Positions 1-10,000 of a stretch of 39,716 nt of DNA are shown here, one piece after another (position 1 is the stretch's first letter; every line of letters starts with the position of its first letter). The notes beneath the pieces are model-generated. The model was not told where the DNA came from. It worked only from the letters and a program-made list of their open reading frames with translations, and did no database searches. Source of the DNA: CAYVOX01 sp964453035 (GTDB taxonomy: Bacteria > Chloroflexota > Anaerolineae > Anaerolineales > Anaerolineaceae); the NCBI GenBank assembly GCA_964453035.1, contig CAYVOX010000013.1, positions 1 to 39,716 of the forward strand, in the 5' to 3' direction. The translations under genes and the position numbers were made by a program.

Positions 1-974
1 ACCCTCCCACCCTGCCGCCGCCGACTGCTACAATACCGCAGTCCACTGCCACCCTTCCCGCCCCCACTGCCACCCTGCCTCCCCCCACTGCCACCTTCCC
101 GGCGGTTATCCTCCCAACGTCCACGTTTACACCTGCTGCCACCTCCACAGGCGGCGGCAAGGGGCAGATTGCTTTCGTCTCGCTCCGCGCCAATAACCTG
201 CCGCAGATTTTTCTGATGAACGCGGACGGCTCAAACGCCAACCAGCTAACCAGGTTGCCTGATGGCGCTTGCCAGCCGGATTGGTCCCCGGATGGCGCGC
301 GCCTGGTCTTTGTTTCACCCTGCCGGTCGCGCCAAAACGAGTACCGCGGTTCCACCCTCTACTTGATTAATGCCGACGGCACAGGTCTCACCCCGCTTCC
401 CTCCATGCCCGGCGGTGATTTTGACCCCGCCTGGTCACCAGACGGCAAACAGATTGCCTTCACCTCCCTACGCGAAACCATCCAGCACATTTACCTCTTC
501 AACCTCAGTGATAACAAAGTCACCCGCATCTCCGCCGAATCTTCCTTTGACGGCAAACCCGCCTGGTCACCCGACGGCAAGTCTATCGCCTTTGAATCCA
601 CTCGCCTCGGAACCCTACAGGTGTGGGTGATGGAAAGCACCGGTCAAAATGCCAAGATGGTATCCATCCTGCCCGCTTCCATCGCCTTCTCACCCCAATG
701 GTCACGCGATGGACAAAACATGCTTTACAACCGTGAACAGGCTATGCCCGTTCTCTATATCCGCCAGTTCAAAGACCTTGCCCCCGAGTTTAAAGTATCC
801 GAAGAAATTCGTCCCATTGCCAATGCCAGCTTCTCAGCCGATGGGCAGTGGATCGTCTTCGAGAGCTGGAAGAACAACAACACCGATATCTACCGCATGG
901 CAGCTAATGGCAGCAACCTCACCCAATTGACCACCGACCCCACCTTAGATTATGCGCCTGCCTGGCGCCCTTAA
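1..974 (+). CDS. TolB/PD40 beta-propeller protein, 5' end cut off by window edge
   Basis: The reading frame is open to the left edge (codons in phase from base 3), so the N-terminus is missing; the internal ATG at 216 lies within the first propeller blade and is not the start. The visible protein opens with a Thr/Pro/Ala linker, then about six PD40/WD40-like blades, each ending in a W-SPDG or related motif (QPDWSPDGARLVFVS, DPAWSPDGKQIAFTS, KPAWSPDGKSIAFES, SPQWSRDGQNMLYNR, ASFSADGQWIVFES) and closing at YAPAWRP. TolB-like propellers usually bind protein partners or ligands; in Chloroflexota this type is often a secreted or membrane-anchored protein with the propeller outside the cell. The linker supports surface exposure, but the signal or anchor lies outside the window. 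The partner is unknown. Confidence 0.85.
   Translation, partial: PPTLPPPTATIPQSTATLPAPTATLPPPTATFPAVILPTSTFTPAATSTGGGKGQIAFVSLRANNLPQIFLMNADGSNANQLTRLPDGACQPDWSPDGARLVFVSPCRSRQNEYRGSTLYLINADGTGLTPLPSMPGGDFDPAWSPDGKQIAFTSLRETIQHIYLFNLSDNKVTRISAESSFDGKPAWSPDGKSIAFESTRLGTLQVWVMESTGQNAKMVSILPASIAFSPQWSRDGQNMLYNREQAMPVLYIRQFKDLAPEFKVSEEIRPIANASFSADGQWIVFESWKNNNTDIYRMAANGSNLTQLTTDPTLDYAPAWRP
21..104 (+). repeat. Four 21-bp tandem repeats encoding a Pro/Thr/Ala linker
   Basis: Units begin at 21, 42, 63 and 84, each encoding a heptad of the form [P/S]TAT[I/L/F]P[x]. Copies differ at a few positions. The array sits in frame just before the propeller and probably forms an extended, possibly glycosylated spacer. 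In-frame 21-bp units can change linker length without breaking the frame. Confidence 0.85.
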
Positions 975-1041
975 AACACCCTCACTTGCTGCCAGGTCAC
1001 CAATCAAAATTTCACCGCTCAAAATAGTGACAAATCATATA

Positions 1042-1071
1042 TTGACATTGTCTGATATTTAGCAATAATAT
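1042..1071 (+). promoter_or_regulatory. Sigma-70-like promoter of the BMP/ABC importer operon
   Basis: A perfect -35 hexamer TTGACA (1042-1047) is followed after 18 bp by TAATAT (1066-1071); TATAAT at 1069-1074 is the alternative -10 but would need a 21-bp spacer. Predicted transcription start is near 1078, giving a leader of about 60 nt before the ATG at 1138. The surrounding 975-1137 gap holds nothing else I recognise. Confidence 0.7.
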
Positions 1072-1137
1072 AATGTGACTGGAATCAATCCTCCAGACCC
1101 ATCATCCCCCCATTCTTTTACACAAGGAGAAGAGCAA

Positions 1138-2142
1138 ATGTCCAAGAAGGTCTATGTGATATTGATGGTATTGGCAGTTCTCTCACTGCTCACCACGCAG
1201 TGCGCACCGGCTGCCACCCCAACCCCTGCCGCCAAGGTGTACAAACTGGCTGCTATCTTCCCCGGCGTGATTACAGATGCCGACTACAACACTCTGGCTT
1301 ACGTTGGCGTCAATGAACTGGCCAAGGAAACCGGTATCAAAACCGCCTACTCCGAAAATGTGGCTGTGCCAGATGTTGAGCGCGTCATGCGCGAATATGT
1401 GGATCAGGGCTTCAACATCATCTGGACGCACGGCGGTCAATTTGTAACTCAAACTGCCACGCTTGCTAAAACCTTCCCCGACCGCATCTTCATCGCTGAA
1501 GGTGACGCCCCCATCGCCGATTCACCCGAAAACCTGTGGTTCATCGACCGCAACTTCCACGTCGGTTACTATGCCATCGGCGCACTGGCCACCAAGGCCA
1601 CTAAAAATGGCAAAATTGCCTACCTGGGCGGTCAAACCCTGGCCTTCTCCTACGCCGAAGTGCACGCCATTGAACAGGCCATCGCTGAAACCGGCGCCAA
1701 GGTGGACTTTAAGAAAGTCTGGGCAGGTGATTTCAACGATCCCTCCAAGGCTCGCCAGCTCGCCGATGCGCTCATCGCCGAGGGTTACGATGTGATTATG
1801 GGCTCGCTCAACCTGGGCATGTTTGGCGTCTTTGAGGCAGTCAAAGCCTCCAGCAAACCGGTGCTCGTGACGGCCAAATACACCGATAAGACCAGCTTTG
1901 CCCCCAAGAATTACCTCACCTCCCTCATCTATGATTTTGCCGGCCCCCTCAAGGAAATTTACAAGAATATCCAGGCCGGTAAAAAAGGCGGCTACTATCC
2001 CCTTGGGTTTAATACCGGCGTGCTAATCCAGACGCCCCTGCTCAACACCACTGCGGAAGTCTCTAAAGCCATGGAACCCATCATTGCCGACCTCAAGAGC
2101 GGCAAAATCACCGTCAAGAAAGATACCTCCGAAGTCAAGTAA
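1138..2142 (+). CDS. BMP-family substrate-binding lipoprotein
   Basis: This 334-residue protein belongs to the basic membrane protein family (PF02608, PnrA/YufN type), the extracellular binding component of ABC importers for nucleosides or related small molecules. The start at 1138 follows an AAGGAGA ribosome site; an in-frame ATG at 1075 lies at the predicted transcription start and has none. Residues 5-18 form a hydrophobic signal segment and Cys22 is the probable lipidated residue, followed by an APAATPTPAAK linker. The lipobox (T-T-Q-C) is atypical at -3 and -1. Family features include the early AAIFPGVITDADYN segment and the IIWTHGGQFV region. It is the first gene of a four-gene importer operon, 97 bp before the ATPase gene. 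Nucleosides are the best family-based guess for the ligand. Confidence 0.88.
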   Translation: MSKKVYVILMVLAVLSLLTTQCAPAATPTPAAKVYKLAAIFPGVITDADYNTLAYVGVNELAKETGIKTAYSENVAVPDVERVMREYVDQGFNIIWTHGGQFVTQTATLAKTFPDRIFIAEGDAPIADSPENLWFIDRNFHVGYYAIGALATKATKNGKIAYLGGQTLAFSYAEVHAIEQAIAETGAKVDFKKVWAGDFNDPSKARQLADALIAEGYDVIMGSLNLGMFGVFEAVKASSKPVLVTAKYTDKTSFAPKNYLTSLIYDFAGPLKEIYKNIQAGKKGGYYPLGFNTGVLIQTPLLNTTAEVSKAMEPIIADLKSGKITVKKDTSEVK

Positions 2143-2239
2143 CCTGCATTTTGCAACCCATTTCGCCAGGCTTCCGGCCATCCCTCACCGGTTCGGAAGT
2201 CTGGCGCCTATCCATAACCAAGAAGAGGCACCAACATCT

Positions 2240-3784
2240 ATGGAAGATGCCATAATTCTAGAAATGAACAACGTCCGCAAAGCCTTTGACAGGGTCATCG
2301 CGCTGGATAACGTCTCATTTCAACTTCACCGCAGTGAAATTCACGGCTTACTGGGGGGCAATGGCGCCGGTAAAACCACGCTCATGAATATCCTGTTCGG
2401 TTTGTACCGCATGGATTCAGGCGAGATTTTGCTCAATGGCAAAAAATTAACCATCCAATCCCCCAGGGATGCCATCCGGCATGGCATCGGCATGGTCCAC
2501 CAACATTTCCTCCAGATTGGAAATTTCACCGTACTTGAAAACATCGTCCTTGGAACTGCCGTTAAACATGCCATGACGATGAATCTCTCCGGTGAAGCTG
2601 CCAGGGTCAAAGAGCTTTGCCGCCGGTTTGGTCTGGATGTGCCTCTTGATTCAAAAGTCGATGAACTGCCAATGGGTTCCCGCCAGAAGGTAGAGATTCT
2701 CAAAGCCATTTACCGCGGTGTTCAAATCCTTATCTTGGATGAACCCACCACCAACCTCACTCCCCAGGAAGTGGATGCACTCTTTGAATCCCTGCGTGTG
2801 ATGGTCAACGAAGGCATGAGCATCGTTTTCATTACCCACAAACTGCGCGAGGTGATGAGTGTTTGCGACCGCATTTCCGTACTTCGCGAGGGCCGTAACG
2901 TCGTTTCACTCAAACGCAGTGAAGCCAGTGAGGAAGTCTTCGTTCGCGGCATGGTCGGCGACAAAATGGATATCGAGAAAAGCGTCATTTTCTCAGGCCA
3001 GCGCGAAACCTCTCCGGACTTTTCCGGGCAACCCGTCGTCCTCCAGTTGGTTGACGTGCACGTCTCCACAGCCGATAACATCGCGCGCCTTAGACAGGTG
3101 AACTTCGCCGTCCAGTCAGGTGAAATCCTGGGTGTGGCAGGCGTTGCCGGTAACGGACAGCGCGAGCTGGCTGAGTGCGTCACCGCCATCCACCACCCCC
3201 GTTCCGGACAGGTGATCCTCAACGGCTCAGCAGCTCACACGCAATCCACCGCTGCCCTTCTTGGGCAAGGTCTCGCCTACATCCCGGAAGACCGCCTCCA
3301 TGACGGCTTTCTGCCAAAAGCCAATGTCGCTCAAAATCTCATCCTGGGCTTTCACCGCCAGGCCCCCTACAGCAAAAAGGGCTGGATAAACTGGCCGGTG
3401 GTGCACGCGGAAGTGCACAAGCTCATCAGTGAATACAACATCAAAACCTCTGGCCCCGAAGAGATTGGCGGCAACCTTTCCGGCGGCAACATCCAGCGCG
3501 TGCTCATCGCGCGTGCCTTCTCTCACCCGGCCAAACTACTGGTAGCCCATAACCCCACCCGCGGTCTCGATATCCCCTCGATGGATTTCGTCTATACCCG
3601 GCTGCTCAACGGCAAAAAAGAAGGCATGGCCACCCTGCTCATTTCCGAAGACCTCGATGAGCTCCTCCTGCTTTGCGACCGCATAGCCGTCATCTACCGC
3701 GGCGAGATTCTCGATATCCTCCCGCGCAACCGTTTTGAGAAATACACCATCGGCCGCCTGATGAGCGGCATCAAAGACCAGTGA
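2240..3784 (+). CDS. Double-domain ABC importer ATPase (YufO/RbsA type)
   Basis: This 514-residue protein carries two ABC nucleotide-binding domains in one chain, as in YufO and RbsA, and powers the importer encoded around it. Domain 1 has Walker A GGNGAGKTT (about residue 39), the signature region LPMGSRQK and Walker B ILILDEPTTNL. In domain 2 the Walker A is degenerate (GVAGNGQREL) while the signature LSGGNIQRV is intact and Walker B reads LLVAHNPTRGLD, the usual asymmetry in this class. I chose the ATG at 2240, preceded by AAGAAGAGG; an in-frame ATG at 2084 would add 52 residues lying within the end of the BMP gene and without family similarity. The next gene starts 22 bp downstream. Confidence 0.93.
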   Translation: MEDAIILEMNNVRKAFDRVIALDNVSFQLHRSEIHGLLGGNGAGKTTLMNILFGLYRMDSGEILLNGKKLTIQSPRDAIRHGIGMVHQHFLQIGNFTVLENIVLGTAVKHAMTMNLSGEAARVKELCRRFGLDVPLDSKVDELPMGSRQKVEILKAIYRGVQILILDEPTTNLTPQEVDALFESLRVMVNEGMSIVFITHKLREVMSVCDRISVLREGRNVVSLKRSEASEEVFVRGMVGDKMDIEKSVIFSGQRETSPDFSGQPVVLQLVDVHVSTADNIARLRQVNFAVQSGEILGVAGVAGNGQRELAECVTAIHHPRSGQVILNGSAAHTQSTAALLGQGLAYIPEDRLHDGFLPKANVAQNLILGFHRQAPYSKKGWINWPVVHAEVHKLISEYNIKTSGPEEIGGNLSGGNIQRVLIARAFSHPAKLLVAHNPTRGLDIPSMDFVYTRLLNGKKEGMATLLISEDLDELLLLCDRIAVIYRGEILDILPRNRFEKYTIGRLMSGIKDQ

Positions 3785-3806
3785 ACCCCAATAAAAAGGC
3801 GAAACT

Positions 3807-4814
3807 ATGAGCATCGTGCGTAAATTCATCCCATATCTGGTTGCCATCATCGCCTCGTTCATCGCGGCTGGAATTTTCATTGCCGCCATGGGGTTCAATC
3901 CCTTCGAAGCGTACGCAACCATCCTGTTTACTTCATTTAATACTCCTAATGGCTTCGTCCAAACCCTTCTCAAATGGGTGCCGCTCACCCTGCAAGCCTT
4001 AGCTTTCACCGTTCCCCTCATGGCTGGTAAATTTAACATTGGTGGTGAGGGGCAGATGATTGTCGGCGCCATCGGCGCCACTGTGGTTGGCATCCTTTTC
4101 AAAGATCTTCCTCCCGTGCTTCTCTTCCCCCTCGTCATCCTCGCGGGCATCCTCTTTGGCGCTCTATGGGGGCTCATCCCGGCCTGGCTGCTCTACCAGT
4201 TCAACATGAACGAGATTCTAACCACCGTCCTGTTGAACTTCGTCTCGTTCGCGCTTATCGATTACGTTGCCACCGGTCCCTGGCGCGATACCACCGCCGG
4301 GCATCCCACCACCATTCCCATCGGCGAGAATGGCTTTCTGCCCATGCTGGTGAACAACCCACCCTTACATAGCGGCATTATCATCGCCCTGCTGGTTGCA
4401 GTGGCTATCTATTTTTACGCCTCTCGCACCACCGCTGGCTATGAAATGATTGCCACCGGCGCCAACCCACGCGCCTCTCTGGTCTTCGGCATAAAAACCC
4501 GTACCATGTTCTTCCTTTCGCTCGTCCTGGCGGGCGCTATTGCCGGCCTTTCGGGCGCCATCGAAGTTGCAGGTGTTCAGCATCGTCTCATCGAAGGCTT
4601 GCAATCCAACTTCCTCATCCTGGGGCTGATTATCGGCCTGATTGCCAAAGGCAACAATCTGGCCGTTCCTTTTGTGGCGTTCTTTATCTCCATCCTGGAG
4701 GTCGGCGCCAGTGCCATGCAGCGCACCCTGATGATCCCAGTCCAGATGGTTTTCATCGTTGAAGCCCTCATCCTGTTGTTTGTGCTTTTATCTGATGTGG
4801 TCAGGAGAAAATAA
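3807..4814 (+). CDS. ABC importer permease (YufP-like)
   Basis: This 335-residue integral membrane protein has about nine hydrophobic segments and fits the BPD_transp_2 (PF02653) family used by BMP-dependent importers. The conserved FNIGGEGQMIVGAIGA segment (about residues 75-90) is typical of the YufP branch. It should pair with the second permease to form the channel. The start at 3807 follows an AAAAAGGCG site. The stop TAA is one base from the next ATG, so the two permeases are translationally linked. Confidence 0.92.
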   Translation: MSIVRKFIPYLVAIIASFIAAGIFIAAMGFNPFEAYATILFTSFNTPNGFVQTLLKWVPLTLQALAFTVPLMAGKFNIGGEGQMIVGAIGATVVGILFKDLPPVLLFPLVILAGILFGALWGLIPAWLLYQFNMNEILTTVLLNFVSFALIDYVATGPWRDTTAGHPTTIPIGENGFLPMLVNNPPLHSGIIIALLVAVAIYFYASRTTAGYEMIATGANPRASLVFGIKTRTMFFLSLVLAGAIAGLSGAIEVAGVQHRLIEGLQSNFLILGLIIGLIAKGNNLAVPFVAFFISILEVGASAMQRTLMIPVQMVFIVEALILLFVLLSDVVRRK

Positions 4815-4815
4815 C

Positions 4816-5754
4816 ATGACCGGAGCTGAACTACCCATCATCAACTTTGCCAAACTGATCCTGATTTCGATGGTGCCGTTTGTGCTGGCCGGTCAGGGAA
4901 CTATGCTCGGGGGGATTACCGGCGTGTTCAACGTCGCCCAGGAAGGCATCATGCTCGTTGGCGCATCCATCGGCTTTCTGGTAGGCTACCTCACCGGTGA
5001 TTTATTGATTGGCATGCTGGCAGCCATGGCTGCCGGAGCGCTCTTCGGTCTTGCCCTCGCCTACTTCACCACCACCCTGCGCATGGACCAGTTCGTCATT
5101 GGGCTGGCGCTCTTCTTCATCGGCCTGGGTCTTTCCACCTTGCTTCCCAAGCTGATTATTGGCGTCACCCTCAAACCCCCGCTCGTTGACACCCTTAAAG
5201 ATGTTCCCGTCCCGTTGCTCAGCCAGATTCCCATCCTCGGCGAGATTTTCTTTAACCAGAACTGGCTGGTGTATGCCTCCATCCTCCTTTCCATCCTCCT
5301 CTGGTATGTGCTTTACCGTACGCGCCTGGGCCTGGAAGTGCGCTCCACCGGCGAATACCCCATGGCAGCCGATAGCCTCGGCATCAACGTGGTGCGTAGC
5401 CGTTACCTTTCCGCTATCGTCGGCGGCATGTTGATTGCGCTGGCTGGCGCCTACCTGCCCATGGTTTATACTGGCACTTTCACCGAAGGCATGGTCAAAG
5501 GGCGCGGATGGCTGGCTATCGCCCTCACTTTCTTTGGCGGCTGGAGCCCTCTACCCATCTTTTTTGGCTCGCTCTTTTTTGCCGGCGTAGAGGTGTTGGC
5601 TTACCGCGTCCAGGTGGTCGGGTCAGCCATTCCTTACCAGTTCCTGCTCATGCTGCCTTACATCGCCACCATCCTTGTGATGATTACCTTCCGCAAAGCA
5701 CGCGCGCCATCTTTCCTCGGCCAAAACTACGACCGCGAGAAACGGTCCGTCTGA
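4816..5754 (+). CDS. ABC importer permease (YufQ-like)
   Basis: This is the second membrane subunit of the BMP-linked importer, 312 residues, also BPD_transp_2. It has the family's GGITGVFNVAQEGIMLVGA segment near the N-terminus and a charged cytoplasmic loop (RTRLGLEVRSTGE) that resembles the ATPase-contacting loop of this group. I chose the ATG at 4816, which has AGGAGA seven bases upstream inside the end of the previous gene; the in-frame ATG at 4759 would lie within that gene's last transmembrane segment. It is the last gene of the importer operon, followed by an inverted repeat. Confidence 0.92.
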   Translation: MTGAELPIINFAKLILISMVPFVLAGQGTMLGGITGVFNVAQEGIMLVGASIGFLVGYLTGDLLIGMLAAMAAGALFGLALAYFTTTLRMDQFVIGLALFFIGLGLSTLLPKLIIGVTLKPPLVDTLKDVPVPLLSQIPILGEIFFNQNWLVYASILLSILLWYVLYRTRLGLEVRSTGEYPMAADSLGINVVRSRYLSAIVGGMLIALAGAYLPMVYTGTFTEGMVKGRGWLAIALTFFGGWSPLPIFFGSLFFAGVEVLAYRVQVVGSAIPYQFLLMLPYIATILVMITFRKARAPSFLGQNYDREKRSV

Positions 5755-5787
5755 TTTGCCAGAATAGACGAGAAGACCAAATAAACC

Positions 5788-5820
5788 AACCTGCCAGGTT
5801 TTTGTGAACCCTGGCAGGTT
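5788..5820. terminator. 11-bp inverted repeat between convergent operons, probable bidirectional terminator
   Basis: AACCTGCCAGG (5788-5798) and CCTGGCAGGTT (5810-5820) are perfect inverted copies, and two further T-A pairs extend the stem past a bulged C. It lies between two 3' ends: the permease stop at 5754 on the plus strand and the UroD-like stop at 5871 on the minus strand. Both outflanks are T/A-rich but neither has a long uninterrupted T-run, so termination is plausible rather than certain. It could also be a dispersed genomic repeat. Confidence 0.6.
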
Positions 5821-5870
5821 CATTTATTACAGGTCTTACCTGGTGGTGTTCGCTTTCACTCCCCCCGGTT

Positions 5871-7058
5871 CTACCCCAACCGCCTAAGCTCTGTCCTGAT
5901 CCGCTCCACATCCAACGGATAGCTGCCAAACTCCCTCGCCGTGGCAATCATCTCCCGGATATTCTCCTCGGGAGTGTCCCTTCCCAGTTGGTCACCCGTG
6001 GAAAGGATGAATCCCCCACCCTCCCCCGCATCCACCATGGCTTGCAGCACAGCCTGGCGCACCTCCCTCACCGATCCCATCAGCATCACTGAGGTTGTGT
6101 GAAGGTTGCCCATCAATGCCAGACTCTTACCGTAAAGCCGTTTAATCTCAGCCAGGTCGCAGTCGCCCATCGGCGGAACCTCCAGTGGATTGATGCAATC
6201 CAGCTCGGTTTCCTCCGCGCACCACTGAACCAGCAGGCGCTCCTTTCCGCACGAATGAATCATCGTCGGAATGCCAGCAGCTTTTGCCATGCGGGTCAGC
6301 TTCTGGATGGTCGGCAGGCATAACTGCCGCGCAATGGCTGGTGAAGAGAGCGTAAGGGTGCCAGATGCCCCCAATAGGATGAAATCCGGTCGCTCTGCAA
6401 TCACCATTTCCATTTGACGGATAAGCTGTGCCTCGTGCAGGTCACGCATCCTCAGCAGCAATTCCCGGTGATCGTAATAAGCATAGCTCAACGCCTCCAA
6501 CCCGCCCTGGAATAACCCAAACCAGGTGTGCAATCCAGGGTAGCCCAGCGCAATTCCAAACGCACCTAGCTCGCCAACCGCCCGGCGCTGTTGTTTCAGT
6601 TTATCCGGGTTGTATCCCACCGGTGGAGCAAAAACCTTCTCAACCAGCTCCCACTCGGATTCGATGTTCTTTATCATCTTCTCAGTTGTGGTCGGTGAAT
6701 CTGCAGCGTAATAGGTCGTCTCCGTGGTGTACGGGATACCGTCTATCCGCCCGCGGAAACGCACCACCCAGCGGTCTTCTGTCTTACGCATATCCTCAAT
6801 TGCCCGGTAGCGCTCGCCAGGCCACTGGTATTGCATCTCCCCATCCGTGAACCACCCATCGAACTGGTAAGTCTTTACCGCGTTCAGGTAGGCTTCCCAC
6901 AGCGGCGGATCGTTGAAATAGTACACCTCCCAGAATGGCTTTCCCGTCAGCTTGCACGGTATCATGTTCGACACGTCCGGCGCCACCGGCAGCAAATCCG
7001 GCACGCCGTTTGTCATCGCGGTAATCATCCGCTCGCGCGGAGTCATCTTCGCCATCAT
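5871..7058 (-). CDS. UroD/MtaA-superfamily protein 1 (not HemE)
   Basis: This 395-residue protein belongs to the uroporphyrinogen decarboxylase (URO-D, PF01208) superfamily, a TIM-barrel group that also holds corrinoid methyltransferases MtaA and CmuA. It lacks the HemE N-terminal substrate-binding block. It has an H-S-C motif (His268, Cys270), matching the H-x-C zinc ligands of MtaA, but where MtaA has its last Cys this protein reads FILSTGDQ, with Asp356 as the likely equivalent. I chose the ATG at 7058: it overlaps the stop of the upstream GH38 gene as ATGA, which implies translational coupling. A GTG at 7067 is the alternative. It is the last gene of the mannoside operon. The substrate is unknown; the close tie to the mannosidase suggests a sugar or aglycone rather than a tetrapyrrole. 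Confidence 0.8.
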   Translation of the reverse strand: MMAKMTPRERMITAMTNGVPDLLPVAPDVSNMIPCKLTGKPFWEVYYFNDPPLWEAYLNAVKTYQFDGWFTDGEMQYQWPGERYRAIEDMRKTEDRWVVRFRGRIDGIPYTTETTYYAADSPTTTEKMIKNIESEWELVEKVFAPPVGYNPDKLKQQRRAVGELGAFGIALGYPGLHTWFGLFQGGLEALSYAYYDHRELLLRMRDLHEAQLIRQMEMVIAERPDFILLGASGTLTLSSPAIARQLCLPTIQKLTRMAKAAGIPTMIHSCGKERLLVQWCAEETELDCINPLEVPPMGDCDLAEIKRLYGKSLALMGNLHTTSVMLMGSVREVRQAVLQAMVDAGEGGGFILSTGDQLGRDTPEENIREMIATAREFGSYPLDVERIRTELRRLG

Positions 7059-10000
7059 GCAAACCACACCTTGAGCGTCTTTATGATGAAAGGTTTTACT
7101 TCAAACTGAACCAGATCGCCGTTGAACGCTACCTCTCCGGTTTCATCTTCCAGCAGGTTGCACTCAATCGCCTTGCGTAACGGCTTCCCCACTCGGAAGC
7201 TGAAATCCGGGTTGCTCTTACCGTGGCTTTCAAAGAAACGCAGGATGATTCCATCGCCATCTTCCGCAGGCTTCACCGTATCCAAAATCACATGCCGATC
7301 CTCGCTGGTAAAAAATCCCCAGGTTTCTGGCAGAATCCCGCCCGGGTTCCCCGGCACCTCAACCGCGCCTAATGGGTCGTTCAAATCCCAGGCAGCTTCT
7401 CGCACGTTGCCCTCGCGCCATCCGCCCTCGTGAGGTAAAAAGCTGTAGGTGAAGGTGTGCGCCCCCTGGTCAGCCACCGGATCAGGCTCCGTCGGTGAAC
7501 GGTGCAGCGAAAGCCTTAACACATTGTCTTTAACATCATAGCCATATTTGCAGTCGTTCAGCAGCGCCGCGCCAAACCCTTCCTCTGAAAGATCCGCCCA
7601 CTGGTGCGCCGGATTTTCAAAATGCGCGGTGTCAAACGGGGTATTCCAGTGCGTGGCGCGTTCAAGGTTGCCAAAACCCAGGTCGTAGGTCGCTGTTCTT
7701 GCGCGCACATCCACTGGGAACGCAGCTTTGAGCAGCACATGGTTTTCGTGCCAGTCCAGTTCAGTTTCAAAATCAATCCTTGCGCTGCCGGAAGTTAAAA
7801 TTACCCGCTGCTGGAGGGTTGACTGGTTGAAATTCCACTTCAATCGGATCACCCCTCGCAACGGTCCGTTCTCTTCCGCTTCCCATTCATCCGGCGCGCC
7901 CAATTCGGTTAGCTTATCCTGGTAAAAAATATCAATTTCCCACGCCTCGCCTGAAAGCGGCCGATCCTCAAAAAGCTGCAGCACATTGCCCACTTTGCCA
8001 GGTGGCAGTACCTGCCGCTGGCTCGCTTTCAACACCATCGAGTCGATTTGACCCAGCCCATTCAGATGCACACTCACCAGCTCATTTTCCAGGTGATGCT
8101 TATCCACGTGTAGAGAAGTTGACAACTTCGTCTCCTGCCCTGCTCGCCTGGGGAAGAAGCGATACCCGTAAGCTGGAACCTCATCGGTCTCCACTACCAG
8201 GCGCTTCTCACCATTGCGCTCCACCACCTGGCTGTGCAGTGTCTGCCCATTTTCTCCAATAAAGCAGCTATTGTTATCCTCATCTTTCCAGGGCAGTTCA
8301 ACCAGTCCGCGCCGCGCCCATCCCCTGTTGTTGAACGCCACTATCCCACCTTGCTCGTGTTTCACCAGTCCAGCAATGGTTTTCCGCGCTGTGTTCACTG
8401 CCTCGATTCCCAGCCGTTCCACCACAGCGTAATCCCTCATCGAATCCTCGTGTACTGGCGTGATGGAGGTACCCGAAAGAATATCATGGAACTGGTTCAG
8501 CAGCAGCAGTTCCCAGGCCTGCCTCATCGTCTTTATCGGAAAACGCTTTTCACCACTCAACAGGTCGGCGCATGTCCCCAGCCATTCTGCCTCATGCAAA
8601 AGGATTTCCGCTTTGCGGTTGGCACGCTTATTCCTCGCCTGCGAGGTGTACGAGCCGCGCAGCCCTTCCAGGTATAGTTCCCCATCCAGCACCGGCAGCG
8701 CTTTGCCTTTCACCGCATGGCTCAACCGCGCAAAGTACGCCTCGACCTTCCCCATCCGCACACTCGGAATGCCGGGCATGTTTTCCATCGCTCGCGCGCT
8801 CTCCAGCATTTTCACCGTCGGGCCACCCCCCCCGTCTCCCCATCCAAACGGTAGTAGTACCTCGTCAGTGAACCCTTTTTGCCGGTTATTGTTCCAGGTA
8901 CGGGTAACATCATCCGGTTCCAACCGCCCGATGTAATTGTAATTTTTGGAGAACTCAGCTGGCGTGGTGATGAAGTTAACCAGCACCTCTGAACCATCTA
9001 ACCCTCTCCAGGTGAATAGGTCGTACGGAGTGCGGTTGAACTTGCTCCAGCTGATGACCGATGTGAAAAAGCCCTCCAGCCCGCCGGCTTTCATGATGGT
9101 CGGCAGGATTCCCGTGTAGCCAAAGGAATCCGGCATCCATAACACCCGCGGTTCTGTCCCAAACACACGCCGCGTAAATTGCTTGCCGTATAACACCTGC
9201 CGCGCCAGTGATTCCCCGCCCGGCAGCAGCGTATCCATCTCAATCCAGCTACCCCCCAGCACTTCCCATTTACCAGCGGAAACCGCTTCTTTCACTCGCG
9301 CAAACAACTCCGGGGCATCATGCTTAACAAATTCATACAACTGCGGCGAGGAATGCGAATAGCGGTACTCAGGGTACTGCCGCATCAGGTTCAACACGGT
9401 CGTAAAGGTGCGCTGAGCCTTTTGTCGTGTCCGTTCCATGCGCCACATCCAGGCCATGTCAATATGAGAATGCCCCACTGCTGTGACGGTTGGTTTCAAT
9501 TCATCCCGCTGTAATTTGTGCAGGCACTTATTCAGATAAACCAGCGCTTCCCGAATAGAAGTATAAAAAGGGAGACGCTTCACGCGAATAAAATCCACCA
9601 GCTGAAACGCGCCATTAAGAGCCTGTTCCAGTTTCACCCGCCGCAGGTCATTTTCGTCCAGTACGGCAATGGCTTGCGCCATCGTATCTGCCAGGTGGAA
9701 GAAAGCCTCGGTGGGCTCATCAATTTCCACCAGTTGCGCTTCCTTGAACCTTCGCCTTACCGGCACACGGTAAACCCCGCTCCACGCTTTTAAAGCAATC
9801 TGAAGGACCGCCAAACTGGAAAGCTCCTCCGGTAAAACTGCATCTTCATGCCAGTAATCAATTGCCTGCAGCGGCATTCCATTGACGTAGAGCATCGTCT
9901 CAGCGGTAGACCCTCCTCCATCCCTCGGTCCAACCAGAAAGTGCAGCGCCAGCTTTTTCCCCCGCAGGCTTTCCGGTATCTCAATCCTCGCCCTGAACCA

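Noticed and set aside
2084..2239. Upstream in-frame start for the ABC ATPase
   Set aside because: It would add 52 residues overlapping the end of the BMP gene, with no family similarity; the ATG at 2240 has a ribosome site and family-typical N-terminus.
5871..7058. Annotation as heme-pathway uroporphyrinogen decarboxylase (HemE)
   Set aside because: The HemE N-terminal substrate-binding block is absent and an MtaA-like H-x-C motif is present; the context is sugar breakdown, not heme synthesis. The same applies to 11813-12811.
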